64,000 nt of DNA from assembly GCF_050942425.1 (NCBI RefSeq), contig NZ_CP192063.1, positions 10,664,001-10,728,000 on the forward strand, written 5' to 3'. Source of the stretch: Actinoallomurus sp050942425. Lineage in GTDB: Bacteria > Actinomycetota > Actinomycetes > Streptosporangiales > Streptosporangiaceae. Below, piece by piece: positions 50,950 to 58,811 of the stretch. The translations under genes were made by a program, and so were the position numbers. The notes beneath the pieces are model-generated. The model was not told where the DNA came from. It searched no databases and saw only the letters and a program-made list of their open reading frames with translations. The first letter of the stretch is position 1; every line of letters begins with the position of its first letter.

Positions 50950-51654
50950 TCATTGGCCATCCACCGCCTCGAGATACTCCTGTTCCACTCCGGCGGGGCC
51001 TCCGGCCTTCCGCTGCTCGTGGAACGCGAGGATTTGAAGCTCGATCGACAGGTCGACCTTACGCACATCGACGCCATCTGGCACAGTCAGGACAACAGGG
51101 GCGAAGTTCAGAATGCTCGTGACCCCGCTCGCCACCACCCGATCGCAGACCGCCTGGGCGGCCGGCGCGGGCACCGCCAGGACCGCGATCGAGATCCCGC
51201 AGTCGGTGATCACACGCTCGAGCTTGTCGATGTGCTCGACGGTCAGGCCGTTGATGCGCTCCCCCACGATCGCCGGATCGGCGTCCAGCAGAGCGGCCAT
51301 CCGGAACCCGCGGGAGGCGAACCCGCCGTACCCCGCGAGGGCGCGGCCGAGGTTACCGAGGCCGACGATGGCCACCGACCAGTCCTGGGTGAGGCCGAGC
51401 TCGCGGGAGATCTGGTAGACGAGGTACTGCACCTCGTAGCCGACACCCCGGGTGCCGTACGACCCGAGGTGGGACAGGTCCTTGCGGAGCTTGGCAGAAT
51501 TGACGCCCGCGGCGGCGGCGAGCTCCTCCGACGAGACGGTGACGACATCGCGCTCGGCGAGCGTGTGCAAGGCGCGGAGGTAGACCGGGAGCCTGGCCAC
51601 GGTCGCCTCTGGGATGCCCCGGTTTCGCGCACCGAGGATGGATCGACGGGTCAC
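50950..51654 (-). CDS. rex: Redox-sensing transcriptional repressor Rex
   Basis: 234 residues: winged-helix N-terminal domain (about 1-80; IPEATVARLPVYLRAL, LRKDLSHLGSYGTRGVGY), Rossmann NADH-binding domain with VAIVGLGNLGRALAGY (about 92-107), and a C-terminal domain-swapped helix. Rex leaves DNA when NADH is high. GTG start at 51654. Its upstream region has an operator-covered promoter, so it is autoregulated, and a second operator serves menJ-nuo/menG. Confidence 0.96.
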   Translation of the reverse strand: MTRRSILGARNRGIPEATVARLPVYLRALHTLAERDVVTVSSEELAAAAGVNSAKLRKDLSHLGSYGTRGVGYEVQYLVYQISRELGLTQDWSVAIVGLGNLGRALAGYGGFASRGFRMAALLDADPAIVGERINGLTVEHIDKLERVITDCGISIAVLAVPAPAAQAVCDRVVASGVTSILNFAPVVLTVPDGVDVRKVDLSIELQILAFHEQRKAGGPAGVEQEYLEAVDGQ

Positions 51655-51727
51655 AAGCCTGCTCTTCGGGACTCGACGACGCGGCCGGTCCTAAGTCGCC
51701 CGGGGCCCGGTCGCCTGGACTTTTCTC

Positions 51728-51756
51728 AGATTAAGCCTTTGTGAACACGCGCACAA
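51728..51756 (-). promoter_or_regulatory. rex-hem promoter overlapped by a Rex operator
   Basis: On the minus strand: -35 TTGTGC (51756-51751), 17-bp spacer, -10 TAATCT (51733-51728). The Rex site TTGTGAACACGCGCACAA spans 51739-51756; its left half TTGTGAA is perfect and the right half matches 5 of 7. Rex would cover the -35 and most of the spacer. The transcription start would be about 65-70 nt before the rex GTG. Confidence 0.75.
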
Positions 51757-51928
51757 AGTCGGGCCGTACGCCGTTCGGCCGCCTCCGGACCGCCGGACGA
51801 CCTCGGAAACCCTGTCGGCGCGCAGCTCAGCGGCGTCTCCCCGGCGCAGCGGCCGCTTCTCCCGGCCGCGGAGGATGTGACCAAGGAGACATCGACACCT
51901 CACCGGCACCTGCGGTAAAGGCGGACGG

Positions 51929-52174
51929 TCAGGAGCTCAGGGCGGTGCGCAGGCGGCCCTCGTCGACTCGCCAGAAGTCGTGCTGCACGCCGTCGACGAA
52001 CGTGACCGGGATCTGGTCCCAGTAGCGCCGCGTGTCCTCCTCGGAGGCGGTGATGTCGCGCTCCTCCCAGCCGACGCCGAGGTCCCCGCAGACGCGCGCG
52101 ATCACTTCGCGCGCGTCATCGCACAGGTGGCAGCCCGGCTTTCCGAGCAGCAGGACGCGGGACGTGTCAGCCAT
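51929..52174 (-). CDS. Glutaredoxin-like small thiol protein
   Basis: 81 residues of thioredoxin fold with a single C-x-x-C, GCHLC at about residues 14-18, and the cis-proline in QIPVTFVDG. It matches the DUF836/glutaredoxin-like family found in this position beside hemA in actinobacteria. The ATG at 52174 overlaps the end of the upstream membrane-protein gene by 8 nt. Its stop lies 275 bp before the rex start, in the gap containing the rex promoter. Confidence 0.82.
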   Translation of the reverse strand: MADTSRVLLLGKPGCHLCDDAREVIARVCGDLGVGWEERDITASEEDTRRYWDQIPVTFVDGVQHDFWRVDEGRLRTALSS

Positions 52175-53825
52175 GAGGCCAGCGTACGGACGGGTTCGAC
52201 GGGTGCGACGGCGGGGACTGGTGCCCGTTCGGCCGCGGCGGCGCCGGACGCGGACCGGTCGTGTCATGGGGAGCCGGACGCGGACCGGTCATGTCGTGCG
52301 GCGCCGGGCGCGGACCGGTCATGTCGTTGGGCAGGCGATTCGGATCGTGCATCGGGCGCTGGGCGGGGTACTGCGGCCTGGGCGACTCTCCCGTGGAGTA
52401 CTGGGGCCGGGGTGACTCCCCTGTCGAGTACTGCGGCCTCGGTGACTCTCCCGTCGAGTACTGGGGCCTCGGTGACTCTCCTGTCGAGTACTGGGGCCTG
52501 GGTGACTCCCCCGTGGAGTACTGCGGCCTGGGCGGCTCCTGGGCCGGGCGCGGAGGCTCGTAGGCCGGGCGGGCGCCCTCGTGCGGGGGACGGTGGCCGT
52601 TCTGCGCCGGACGATGGCCGTTCTGCGGCGGCCGCTGGGCCTCGGGAGGCGGCGTGACCTTGGCGGCGGTGGCGGTCAGCTCGATGACGTTCGTGCCCGC
52701 GACGTGGGTCCGCGCCTCGGATGCGAACCGCTGGGCGTGCGGCTGCCGCGTGTGGTTCTCCACCGCGGCGGCGTCGTGGAAGAGCTGGTAGAAGATCCGC
52801 TGCAGCGGGGCGTTGTCGACCGCGTGGCAGGCGTAGACCAGGGTGCCCGGCTCACGCTCGATCACCGCGCGGGTGACCTCGATGGCCAGCCGGTCGAACG
52901 CGTCCTGGTGCCCGTCGAGCAACGTGTACATGGTGATCCGGCCGTACTGCCCGACGGGGAACGGCATCGGCCCCGACATGCCGGGCGCCGGCGCGAACGA
53001 CGGCTGGCCGGAGTACTGCCCGCCCGCCGGCGGGCCCTGAGGAGGAGTGCTCTGAGGCGGAAGCGGCTGCCGTCCGTGGGGAGGCTGCCCTGCGTAGTTG
53101 GCCATCTCGTCGTACGGCTCCGCTTCTTCTTCGTATTCGTCTTCGTCATCGTGGGCCCGCTGCGGCAGCACGCGGGCGGTCCCGAACCAGATCAGGGCGA
53201 CGGCGCCACCGAGCGCGAGCGGCGCCAGCGGTCCGGGCAGGAAGCCGCGCGTCGCGGTGACCACGAGCACGCCCGCGAGCGCGACCATGGCCACGGTGAT
53301 CATGATCTCGGTGGCGGCGCGATCGCGTTTGTTGCCGCGCATCGCGGTGACCGCGACGCAGGAGACGAGCGACACGACCGCGAAGACGTGGCCCCCGTCG
53401 AGGATGAGCTTGGGCAGCGACGAATAGTGGCCGGGGACCTTCGGCAGGCTCTTGCCGAAGGTGCCGATGATGGGGTCGAGCAGGATGATGACCACGGCCA
53501 CGACGACGTACGAGCCGGCGATGAGCCGCGCCGCGAAACGCGCCTGCACCGTGCGGGCCACCAGCTCGACGACGCCGAGCGCCAGGCTGAACGGTGCCAG
53601 CAGTCCGCCGAACAGTTCGACGAACCGCAGCAGTGCGGGCGAGAAGCCGGTCGCGTACCCGGCGGTCATCGCGCCCAGCGCGAGGCCGAGGGCGGCGAGC
53701 GTGCCCGTCCAGGCGAAGAGGTAGATCCGCCGTTCGGGGAACGCGCGCATGGCGAGCAGCCCCGCACACCCGAGGGCGGCGAGGGTCGCCAGAAGTGCCA
53801 CCGCGACGTTGACCATCGACCCCAT
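52167..53825 (-). CDS. Membrane protein with ABM domain and decapeptide repeats
   Basis: 552 residues in four parts. About 1-225: seven predicted membrane helices. About 226-305: acidic then Pro/Gly/Gln-rich linker. About 306-400: an antibiotic-biosynthesis-monooxygenase (ABM, dimeric ferredoxin-like) domain (ITMYTLLDGHQDAFDRLA, ERE-PGTLVYACH, IFYQLFHDAAAVENH). About 405-552: Pro-rich tail with five copies of PRPQYSTGES and three of DMTGPRPAPH. The ABM domain would face the cytoplasm. Function unknown; location beside rex suggests a redox or heme link, but this is inference. Start 53825 or the ATG three codons later. Confidence 0.75.
   Translation of the reverse strand: MGSMVNVAVALLATLAALGCAGLLAMRAFPERRIYLFAWTGTLAALGLALGAMTAGYATGFSPALLRFVELFGGLLAPFSLALGVVELVARTVQARFAARLIAGSYVVVAVVIILLDPIIGTFGKSLPKVPGHYSSLPKLILDGGHVFAVVSLVSCVAVTAMRGNKRDRAATEIMITVAMVALAGVLVVTATRGFLPGPLAPLALGGAVALIWFGTARVLPQRAHDDEDEYEEEAEPYDEMANYAGQPPHGRQPLPPQSTPPQGPPAGGQYSGQPSFAPAPGMSGPMPFPVGQYGRITMYTLLDGHQDAFDRLAIEVTRAVIEREPGTLVYACHAVDNAPLQRIFYQLFHDAAAVENHTRQPHAQRFASEARTHVAGTNVIELTATAAKVTPPPEAQRPPQNGHRPAQNGHRPPHEGARPAYEPPRPAQEPPRPQYSTGESPRPQYSTGESPRPQYSTGESPRPQYSTGESPRPQYSTGESPRPQYPAQRPMHDPNRLPNDMTGPRPAPHDMTGPRPAPHDTTGPRPAPPRPNGHQSPPSHPSNPSVRWPHG
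52246..52335. repeat. Three tandem 30-bp coding repeats
   Basis: Units at 52246-52275, 52276-52305 and 52306-52335, each containing GCGGACCGGTC, encode the DMTGPRPAPH decapeptide in the tail of the 7TM-ABM protein. Confidence 0.85.
52384..52533. repeat. Five tandem 30-bp coding repeats
   Basis: Units start at 52384, 52414, 52444, 52474 and 52504; each begins GACTC and contains GAGTACTG. They encode PRPQYSTGES in the tail of the 7TM-ABM protein. Most differences between units are synonymous. Length is likely to vary between strains. Confidence 0.9.
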
Positions 53826-54004
53826 GTTGCCCGATCACTGGAGTGGACAGGTACCGGATCGCCCGGTCCGCCCCAGGAAATCGCTATGCGCTGCATGAGC
53901 GCATTTACCAACTGATTCATCATCGGTCGCCATTGCCAACGTTACTCGCCGGTATCTAGCATGTGCGACACATCCGGTGGCCGCTCAGCACCGAGGAGTA
54001 CTGG

Positions 54005-54676
54005 ATGCGCAGTCTCACCCTCGATCCCCCTCTGGTGTCCCCCGAGGCGGCCGTCGGCACGGTCATCCCGAAGACCGTCGTCGACCAGGATGAGCTGCGC
54101 GAACTCGTACTCCGGGCCCGGGCCGGCGAGTCGGACGCCTTCGCCGCGCTCTACGACCGCTACGTCGACCTCGTCTACCGCTACGTCTACTACCGCGTCG
54201 GCGCCCACCCCCTCGCCGAGGACCTCACCAGCGAGACGTTCCTGCGGGCGCTGCGCCGGATGAGCGTGTTCACCTGGCAGGGCAAGGACTTCGGCGCCTG
54301 GCTCGTCACCATCGCCCGCAATCTCGTCCTGGACCACTTCAAGTCCAGCCGGTACCGGCTGGAGATCTGCACGGCGGAGCCCGATACGGGGGACCGCTGG
54401 GAGGAGGGGCCCGAACGCGCCGTCCTCGACGCCTTCACCTACCGAGCGCTGTTCTCGGCGGTCCGGGCCCTGGGGTCGGAACAGCGGGAGTGCGTCGTCC
54501 TGCGGTTCCTGCACGGCCTGTCGGTCGCCGAGACCGCCATGGTCATGGGAAAGAACAGCGGGGCGATCAAGGCGCTCCAGCACCGCGCCGTGCGCTCCCT
54601 CGCCCGCGCCATCCCACCCGATAGAGACACCGACGAGTCTTGCGGGAACGCCCGAGGTTCCCGCAAGAACAGCTGA
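54005..54676 (+). CDS. bldN: BldN-type ECF RNA polymerase sigma factor
   Basis: 223 residues. A 30-residue N-terminal extension (MRSLTLDPPLVSPEAAVG...) precedes region 2 (AFAALYDRYVDLVYRYVYYRVG; AEDLTSETFLRALRRM) and region 4 (LGSEQRECVVLRFLHGLSVAETAMVMGKN). In Streptomyces, bldN lies beside the rex-hem cluster and encodes a developmental sigma made as a proprotein; the order here is the same. No rsbN anti-sigma gene follows; a HAD phosphatase gene does. ATG at 54005 with GAGGAG 7 nt upstream. The last codons form a hairpin. Confidence 0.8.
   Translation: MRSLTLDPPLVSPEAAVGTVIPKTVVDQDELRELVLRARAGESDAFAALYDRYVDLVYRYVYYRVGAHPLAEDLTSETFLRALRRMSVFTWQGKDFGAWLVTIARNLVLDHFKSSRYRLEICTAEPDTGDRWEEGPERAVLDAFTYRALFSAVRALGSEQRECVVLRFLHGLSVAETAMVMGKNSGAIKALQHRAVRSLARAIPPDRDTDESCGNARGSRKNS
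54638..54668 (+). terminator. 12-bp perfect hairpin inside the 3' end of bldN
   Basis: TCTTGCGGGAAC pairs with GTTCCCGCAAGA around a 7-nt loop. The stem ends 6 nt before the stop codon, so the last codons of the sigma gene encode it. It could end transcription before the HAD gene or stabilise the message. Confidence 0.6.
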
Positions 54677-54740
54677 AGAGACACCGACGGTTAACGGTCC
54701 CTGTCGATTACGGCTGATCGAAAGTGGTTACCCTCGACTC

Positions 54741-55616
54741 ATGCGGTTGTGGCCATGGGGTGACGATGCCGATGACGCCGAACTGGCAGGTGAGGCGGCG
54801 GCAGCGGCCGCGGAGGTCGACGCGCCGCCGCCGGTGCTCGACCCCGGCGCCGCGGCGTTCTTCGACGTCGACAACACGTTGATCCGAGGCGCGTCCATCT
54901 ACCACTTCGCGCGCGGCCTCGCCGCCCGCAAGCTGTTCACCTTCCGCGACCTGGCGCTGTTCGCGCTGGGCCAGGCGTCGTTCCGGGTGCGCGGCTCGGA
55001 GAACGCCGAGCACATCAGCACCGCGCGCGAGGCCGCCCTGGCGTTCGTGGCCGGGCGCAGCGTGAGCGAGCTCGTCAGCCTCTGCGAGGAGATCTACGAC
55101 GAGAAGATGGCCGACCGGATCTGGCACGGCACGCGCGCCCTCGCCCTCAAACACCTGGACGCCGGCCAGCAGGTCTGGCTCGTCACGGCCACGCCGGTCG
55201 AGCTCGCCCGGATCATCTCCCACCGGCTCGGCCTGACCGGCGCCCTCGGCACCGTCGCCGAGACCGAGGACGGCGTCTACACCGGGCGGCTGGTCGGTCA
55301 CCTCCTGCACGGTCCCGCCAAGGCCGGCGCCGTACGGGCGCTCGCCAAGCGCGAGGGCCTCGACCTGTCGCGCTGCTCGGCGTACAGCGACTCCTACAAC
55401 GACCTGCCGATGCTGACGGCGGTCGGCAACCCTCGCGCCGTCAACCCCGACGCCGAGCTCCGCGAGCACGCCCGGGAGCACGACTGGCCGGTCCACGACT
55501 TCCGTACCGGCCGCAAGGCCACCATGGCCGCGCTGCCGGTCGCCGCCGGAGCGGGCGCCCTCGTGGGCGGCGTCGCCGCCGGGGTGGCGCTCCGCCGCCA
55601 CTACCGCGACCGCTGA
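54741..55616 (+). CDS. HAD-IB (SerB-like) phosphatase with C-terminal membrane helix
   Basis: 291 residues. D42 and D44 in FFDVDNTL are the phosphoryl acceptor and acid; VTATP, KAGAVRALAKREG and YSDSYNDLPML complete the motifs. A short C-terminal hydrophobic segment (about 262-282, ALPVAAGAGALVGGVAAGVAL) is followed by RRHYRDR and may anchor it to the membrane. It resembles the mycobacterial SerB1 group near hemA; a phospho-serine or lipid phosphate substrate is possible. It follows bldN by 64 nt on the same strand. Confidence 0.83.
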   Translation: MRLWPWGDDADDAELAGEAAAAAAEVDAPPPVLDPGAAAFFDVDNTLIRGASIYHFARGLAARKLFTFRDLALFALGQASFRVRGSENAEHISTAREAALAFVAGRSVSELVSLCEEIYDEKMADRIWHGTRALALKHLDAGQQVWLVTATPVELARIISHRLGLTGALGTVAETEDGVYTGRLVGHLLHGPAKAGAVRALAKREGLDLSRCSAYSDSYNDLPMLTAVGNPRAVNPDAELREHAREHDWPVHDFRTGRKATMAALPVAAGAGALVGGVAAGVALRRHYRDR

Positions 55617-55682
55617 ACCGGAGCGGCGCACCGCCGCCCTCACCCGCCGAGCACGCCCAGGACGGGCGTACCCGACGCCTGG

Positions 55683-55759
55683 AGGCCCGCCAAGGCTTCA
55701 GGGCACGCAGACGGCGCGGCCCGCCGGGGAACGCCCGGAGGCGTCTCCCTGGCGGGCCT
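55683..55759. terminator. Long hairpin between the HAD and aldo/keto reductase genes
   Basis: Perfect 10-base arms AGGCCCGCCA (55683-55692) and TGGCGGGCCT (55750-55759) enclose 57 nt that contain a further CCGGG/CCCGG hairpin. It lies in the 154-bp gap between convergent genes and could terminate both. Confidence 0.5.
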
Positions 55760-55770
55760 GCGGCGTCCGC

Positions 55771-56742
55771 TCAGCGGCCGCTGAGGCGCAGCATCGCCTC
55801 CGGGTAGCGGGCGCCGGCGACCGGCAGCTCCAGCTCCTTCAGCTCCGCCTCGCTGAGCTCGATCTCGGCCGCGCCGAGGTTCTCCTCGAGCCTCGTACGC
55901 CGCTTGGTGCCGGGGATCGGCACGACGTCCTGTCCCTGGTGCAGCAGCCAGGCCAGGGCCAGCTGCGCCGCCGTCACACCCTTGCGCGCGGCCAGGTCCC
56001 GGACGGCCTCGGCGGCCTTCACGTTGGCGTCGTAGTTGGCGCCCTGGAAGCGCGGGTCGTTGCGACGGTAGTCGTCCTCCCCGTACTCCTCGGCCCGGCG
56101 GACCTCGCCGGTCAGGAAGCCGCGCCCGAGCGGCGAGTACGGCACGAGCCCGATGCCGAGCTCCCGGACGGCCGGGAGAATCTCGTCGTCCAGGCCCCGC
56201 TCCCACAGCGAGTACTCCGACTGCAGGGCCGACACGGGGAACGTGGCGTGGGCCCGGCGGATCGTCTCCGCGCCGGCCTCGGACAGGCCGAAGAAGCGGA
56301 CCTTGCCCTCCTGGACCAGCTCGCCGACGGCGCCGGCGACGTCCTCGATCGGCACCTCCGGGTCGACGCGGTGCTGGTAGAGCAGGTCGACGTGGTCGGT
56401 GCCGAGACGCCGCAGCTGCTGCTCGAGCACCTGCTTGATGTGCTCGGGGCGGCTGTTCAGACCACGGCGCTCGCCGTTCTCGCCCAGCTCGAAGCCGAAC
56501 TTCGTGGCGATGACCGCCTCGTCGCGGCGGCCCTGGAGCGCCCGGCCCACGAGCTCCTCGTTCGTCCAGGGGCCGTAGATCTCGGCCGTGTCGAAGAAGT
56601 CACCGCCGAGCTCCAGCGCCCGGTGGATCGTGGCGATGGACTCCTCGTCGTCGCCCTGACCGTACGCCCAGGTCATGCCCATGCAGCCCAGGCCGAGCGC
56701 CGACACTTCGAGTCCCTGCGTACCCAGTCTTCTCTTCTCCAT
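55771..56742 (-). CDS. Aldo/keto reductase
   Basis: 323-residue NADPH-dependent reductase. The complete catalytic tetrad is visible: D51 and Y56 (FFDTAEIYG), K81 (ATKFGF), H124 (LYQHRVDPE). IGLVPYSPLGRGFLTG and IPGTKRRTRLEENLGAA are NADPH-binding. It belongs to the YakC/Tas-like group that acts on small aldehydes. A perfect 18-bp palindrome lies 17 bp upstream of the ATG. 45 nt after the L,D-transpeptidase gene, same strand. Confidence 0.9.
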   Translation of the reverse strand: MEKRRLGTQGLEVSALGLGCMGMTWAYGQGDDEESIATIHRALELGGDFFDTAEIYGPWTNEELVGRALQGRRDEAVIATKFGFELGENGERRGLNSRPEHIKQVLEQQLRRLGTDHVDLLYQHRVDPEVPIEDVAGAVGELVQEGKVRFFGLSEAGAETIRRAHATFPVSALQSEYSLWERGLDDEILPAVRELGIGLVPYSPLGRGFLTGEVRRAEEYGEDDYRRNDPRFQGANYDANVKAAEAVRDLAARKGVTAAQLALAWLLHQGQDVVPIPGTKRRTRLEENLGAAEIELSEAELKELELPVAGARYPEAMLRLSGR

Positions 56743-56758
56743 GGCGACCAGACTCCCC

Positions 56759-56776
56759 CTTAGAGCGCGCTCTAAG
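56759..56776. promoter_or_regulatory. Perfect 18-bp palindrome upstream of aldo/keto reductase
   Basis: CTTAGAGCGCGCTCTAAG, no spacer, in the 45-bp gap before the aldo/keto reductase start. It is symmetric in the way TetR-family operators often are. No TetR gene is adjacent, so its repressor is elsewhere. Confidence 0.65.
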
Positions 56777-56787
56777 TCAAGTCGCGG

Positions 56788-57927
56788 TCAGCGCAGCGCG
56801 CTGCCGGCCAGCCATTGCCTCCACGACCGCGTCCAGAACTTCCAGTCGTCGGCGTACGGCTCGTCGGCGAATCTCCGCGTGGTCTTGGTGACATCGACGA
56901 TGTCACCGAGCTGAGAGATGTCGAAGAAGTAGCGGGCACCTTCGGGCGTGGTGCGGACGCACCCGTGGCTGGCGTTCTGCCTGCCGAGGTAGTAGTACTG
57001 GCCGACGCTCTGGTGCACGTACTCGCCGCCCCACGTGATCCGCACCGCCAGGTGGACCTTTTCCTGGTAGTTGTCGCAACCCGGCTGCCCCTGGCAGGTC
57101 GCCGTCATGGTGGTGACCCGCTCCTTCTCCCTGGTGAGGTGGATTCCGTTGGTGGTGATGGTGTCCGGCTTGTCCCCCTTACCGGCGCTGATCTTGAACT
57201 TCTTCACCGTGCCGTCGTGGTTCACGGTCATGTAGTGGGTCTTCGCGTTCGCCACGGTGACGTTCGAGGCTCCGATGGTGAAGGACCGCTTGACGTCGCG
57301 CACGCCGTACGTGTCCTTGGCCGCGCGTACGCCCGTCAGGTGGGCGGTGAAGGCGATCGCCTGGTGCGGGTGCCAGTACGCATGGGTGCGGTAGACGACC
57401 CGCCGGTCCGAGACCCAGCTCCACGCCCCCTCATCGCCCTTGGTGGCCCTGACCTCAAGGGCCTTCTCGACGTTGGCGCGGTTCGCCACCGGGCCGGTGA
57501 AGTCGACGATGATCGGCATTCCGACGCCGACCTTCTCGCCCGCGGCCGGGGTGACGCTCGCGATGCCCAGCGTGTGCGGCGCCCGGGTCGTTCGGAAGGC
57601 CCTCGTCACCGCGGTGACCTTGCCCTTGGGATTCCGGGCCGTGGCCGTCACCGTGTACGAGGTGCCCGGTTTCAAGGTCCAGGTCGTCTTCCAGGAGGTT
57701 CGGTCGGGGTTGAATCCCCCGGAGGCTCCGGTGACGGATGTGAGCGTGCCGCCGGACACGGTGACCGTGACTCCCCCGTCCGGGCGGACCCGGTCGCCGG
57801 AGGCGCTGATCCTCACGGTGGCGTCCGCGGCGCCGGTGCCGTCCCGGCCGTTCGTTCCGGCCTCGCTGGTCGAGCAGCCGGCCGCCAGGACGAGCGCGGC
57901 GACCGCGGCCAGCTTGGTGATCTTCAC
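56788..57927 (-). CDS. L,D-transpeptidase lipoprotein (Ig-Ig-YkuD), paralogue 3, in an ECF operon
   Basis: 379 residues: lipobox VLAAGC (C18), two Ig-like domains (about 30-118 and 119-225), YkuD domain with SHGCVR (H321, C323), C-terminus WRQWLAGSALR. It differs from paralogues 1 and 2 by an insertion with two cysteines (C278 and C284, CQGQPGC) that could form a disulfide near the active-site lid. The GTG at 57927 overlaps the CU044_5270 gene's stop (GTGA), so it is translated with a sigma-associated protein. It is expected to be made under envelope stress sensed by the sigma factor (inference). Confidence 0.9.
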   Translation of the reverse strand: MKITKLAAVAALVLAAGCSTSEAGTNGRDGTGAADATVRISASGDRVRPDGGVTVTVSGGTLTSVTGASGGFNPDRTSWKTTWTLKPGTSYTVTATARNPKGKVTAVTRAFRTTRAPHTLGIASVTPAAGEKVGVGMPIIVDFTGPVANRANVEKALEVRATKGDEGAWSWVSDRRVVYRTHAYWHPHQAIAFTAHLTGVRAAKDTYGVRDVKRSFTIGASNVTVANAKTHYMTVNHDGTVKKFKISAGKGDKPDTITTNGIHLTREKERVTTMTATCQGQPGCDNYQEKVHLAVRITWGGEYVHQSVGQYYYLGRQNASHGCVRTTPEGARYFFDISQLGDIVDVTKTTRRFADEPYADDWKFWTRSWRQWLAGSALR

Positions 57928-58811
57928 GTACGTTCTCCAGGTCGATCGACGAGCGCCGCCGACAGCTGCGCCGTCAAGATCATGGTCATCCTCGGCCGGC
58001 CGGTGCCGTTGTCATCGGTGATGATCGTTCGACCGCCGAGGTAGCGGTAGGAACGGCGATCCACGATGAGCTCGGTCCGCACACCGCTCGCGGTGGTGAA
58101 GAGAGCCGTGCCGTGACGGCCGGCCGCGTCCGTCGCATCCGGGAGCACGCCGACCTTCGGGAGCCGGGAAAGCGCGCCATAGAGCGCGGCCTGGGCCCGC
58201 GGTGGCACGTAGTAGTCCTGGCAGAGCAGTACCGCGAGGCGGAACACCGCCTGATCGCGGGGCATGCCGAAGATCCCCGGCGCGTACACCGGCACCCGCC
58301 CGCGGCCGGTGGGCAGCCGCTTGATGCGGTCGACCTCGGCGTAGAGCCGGGCGAGCGCTGCGCCCGGATCGGCGGGCAGTTCCGTCAGCACCATCGCGCT
58401 GGGCGCGGGCGGCCGTCGCACCCCGGGCGCACGTCTGCCGTCCATGCGGGTCCAGGACTCGGTGACCCGCCGGTCGACCATCATCGTCCTGACGTACGCC
58501 CACTGCTGCGGGAGTACGGTGACGACCGGTTCGCTCCGCGAGCGGGTCTCGGCCTGCCTGGCCAGCTCCGCAGCGTTGGCGACCGGCCGTCGCGCGGGAT
58601 CCTCGTCCTGGCTCCATGTCAGGGCCGTCGCGATCACGGCGGTGCCCATCGCCGCGGCGGCGAACCGCAGCGCCATTCTGCGCCTCCGCCGGACGGGCCT
58701 GTGCTCCGCCCGTACGGCGTCGCGCAGGCGCGCCTCGGCGGCCTCCAGGGCCTCCTGCCGGGGTGGGCCGATGCGGTCGTACCTGCGCCCAAGGGTCTCC
58801 AGCTCATCCAC
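57924..58811 (-). CDS. CU044_5270-family membrane protein
   Basis: 295 residues: cytoplasmic N-terminus (1-45) with an Arg-rich RRRRR stretch, one transmembrane helix (about 48-67, RFAAAAMGTAVIATALTW), then an extracytoplasmic domain. The layout equals the 390-residue paralogue at 25443. It overlaps the upstream ECF sigma gene by 8 nt and the downstream L,D-transpeptidase by 4 nt. Probable anti-sigma or sensor for the ECF factor. Confidence 0.78.
   Translation of the reverse strand: MDELETLGRRYDRIGPPRQEALEAAEARLRDAVRAEHRPVRRRRRMALRFAAAAMGTAVIATALTWSQDEDPARRPVANAAELARQAETRSRSEPVVTVLPQQWAYVRTMMVDRRVTESWTRMDGRRAPGVRRPPAPSAMVLTELPADPGAALARLYAEVDRIKRLPTGRGRVPVYAPGIFGMPRDQAVFRLAVLLCQDYYVPPRAQAALYGALSRLPKVGVLPDATDAAGRHGTALFTTASGVRTELIVDRRSYRYLGGRTIITDDNGTGRPRMTMILTAQLSAALVDRPGERT

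Noticed and set aside
52246..52533. Possible CRISPR array (regular 30-bp repeats)
   Set aside because: Repeats are directly adjacent without spacers, are in frame, and code for decapeptides in a real gene; no cas genes.
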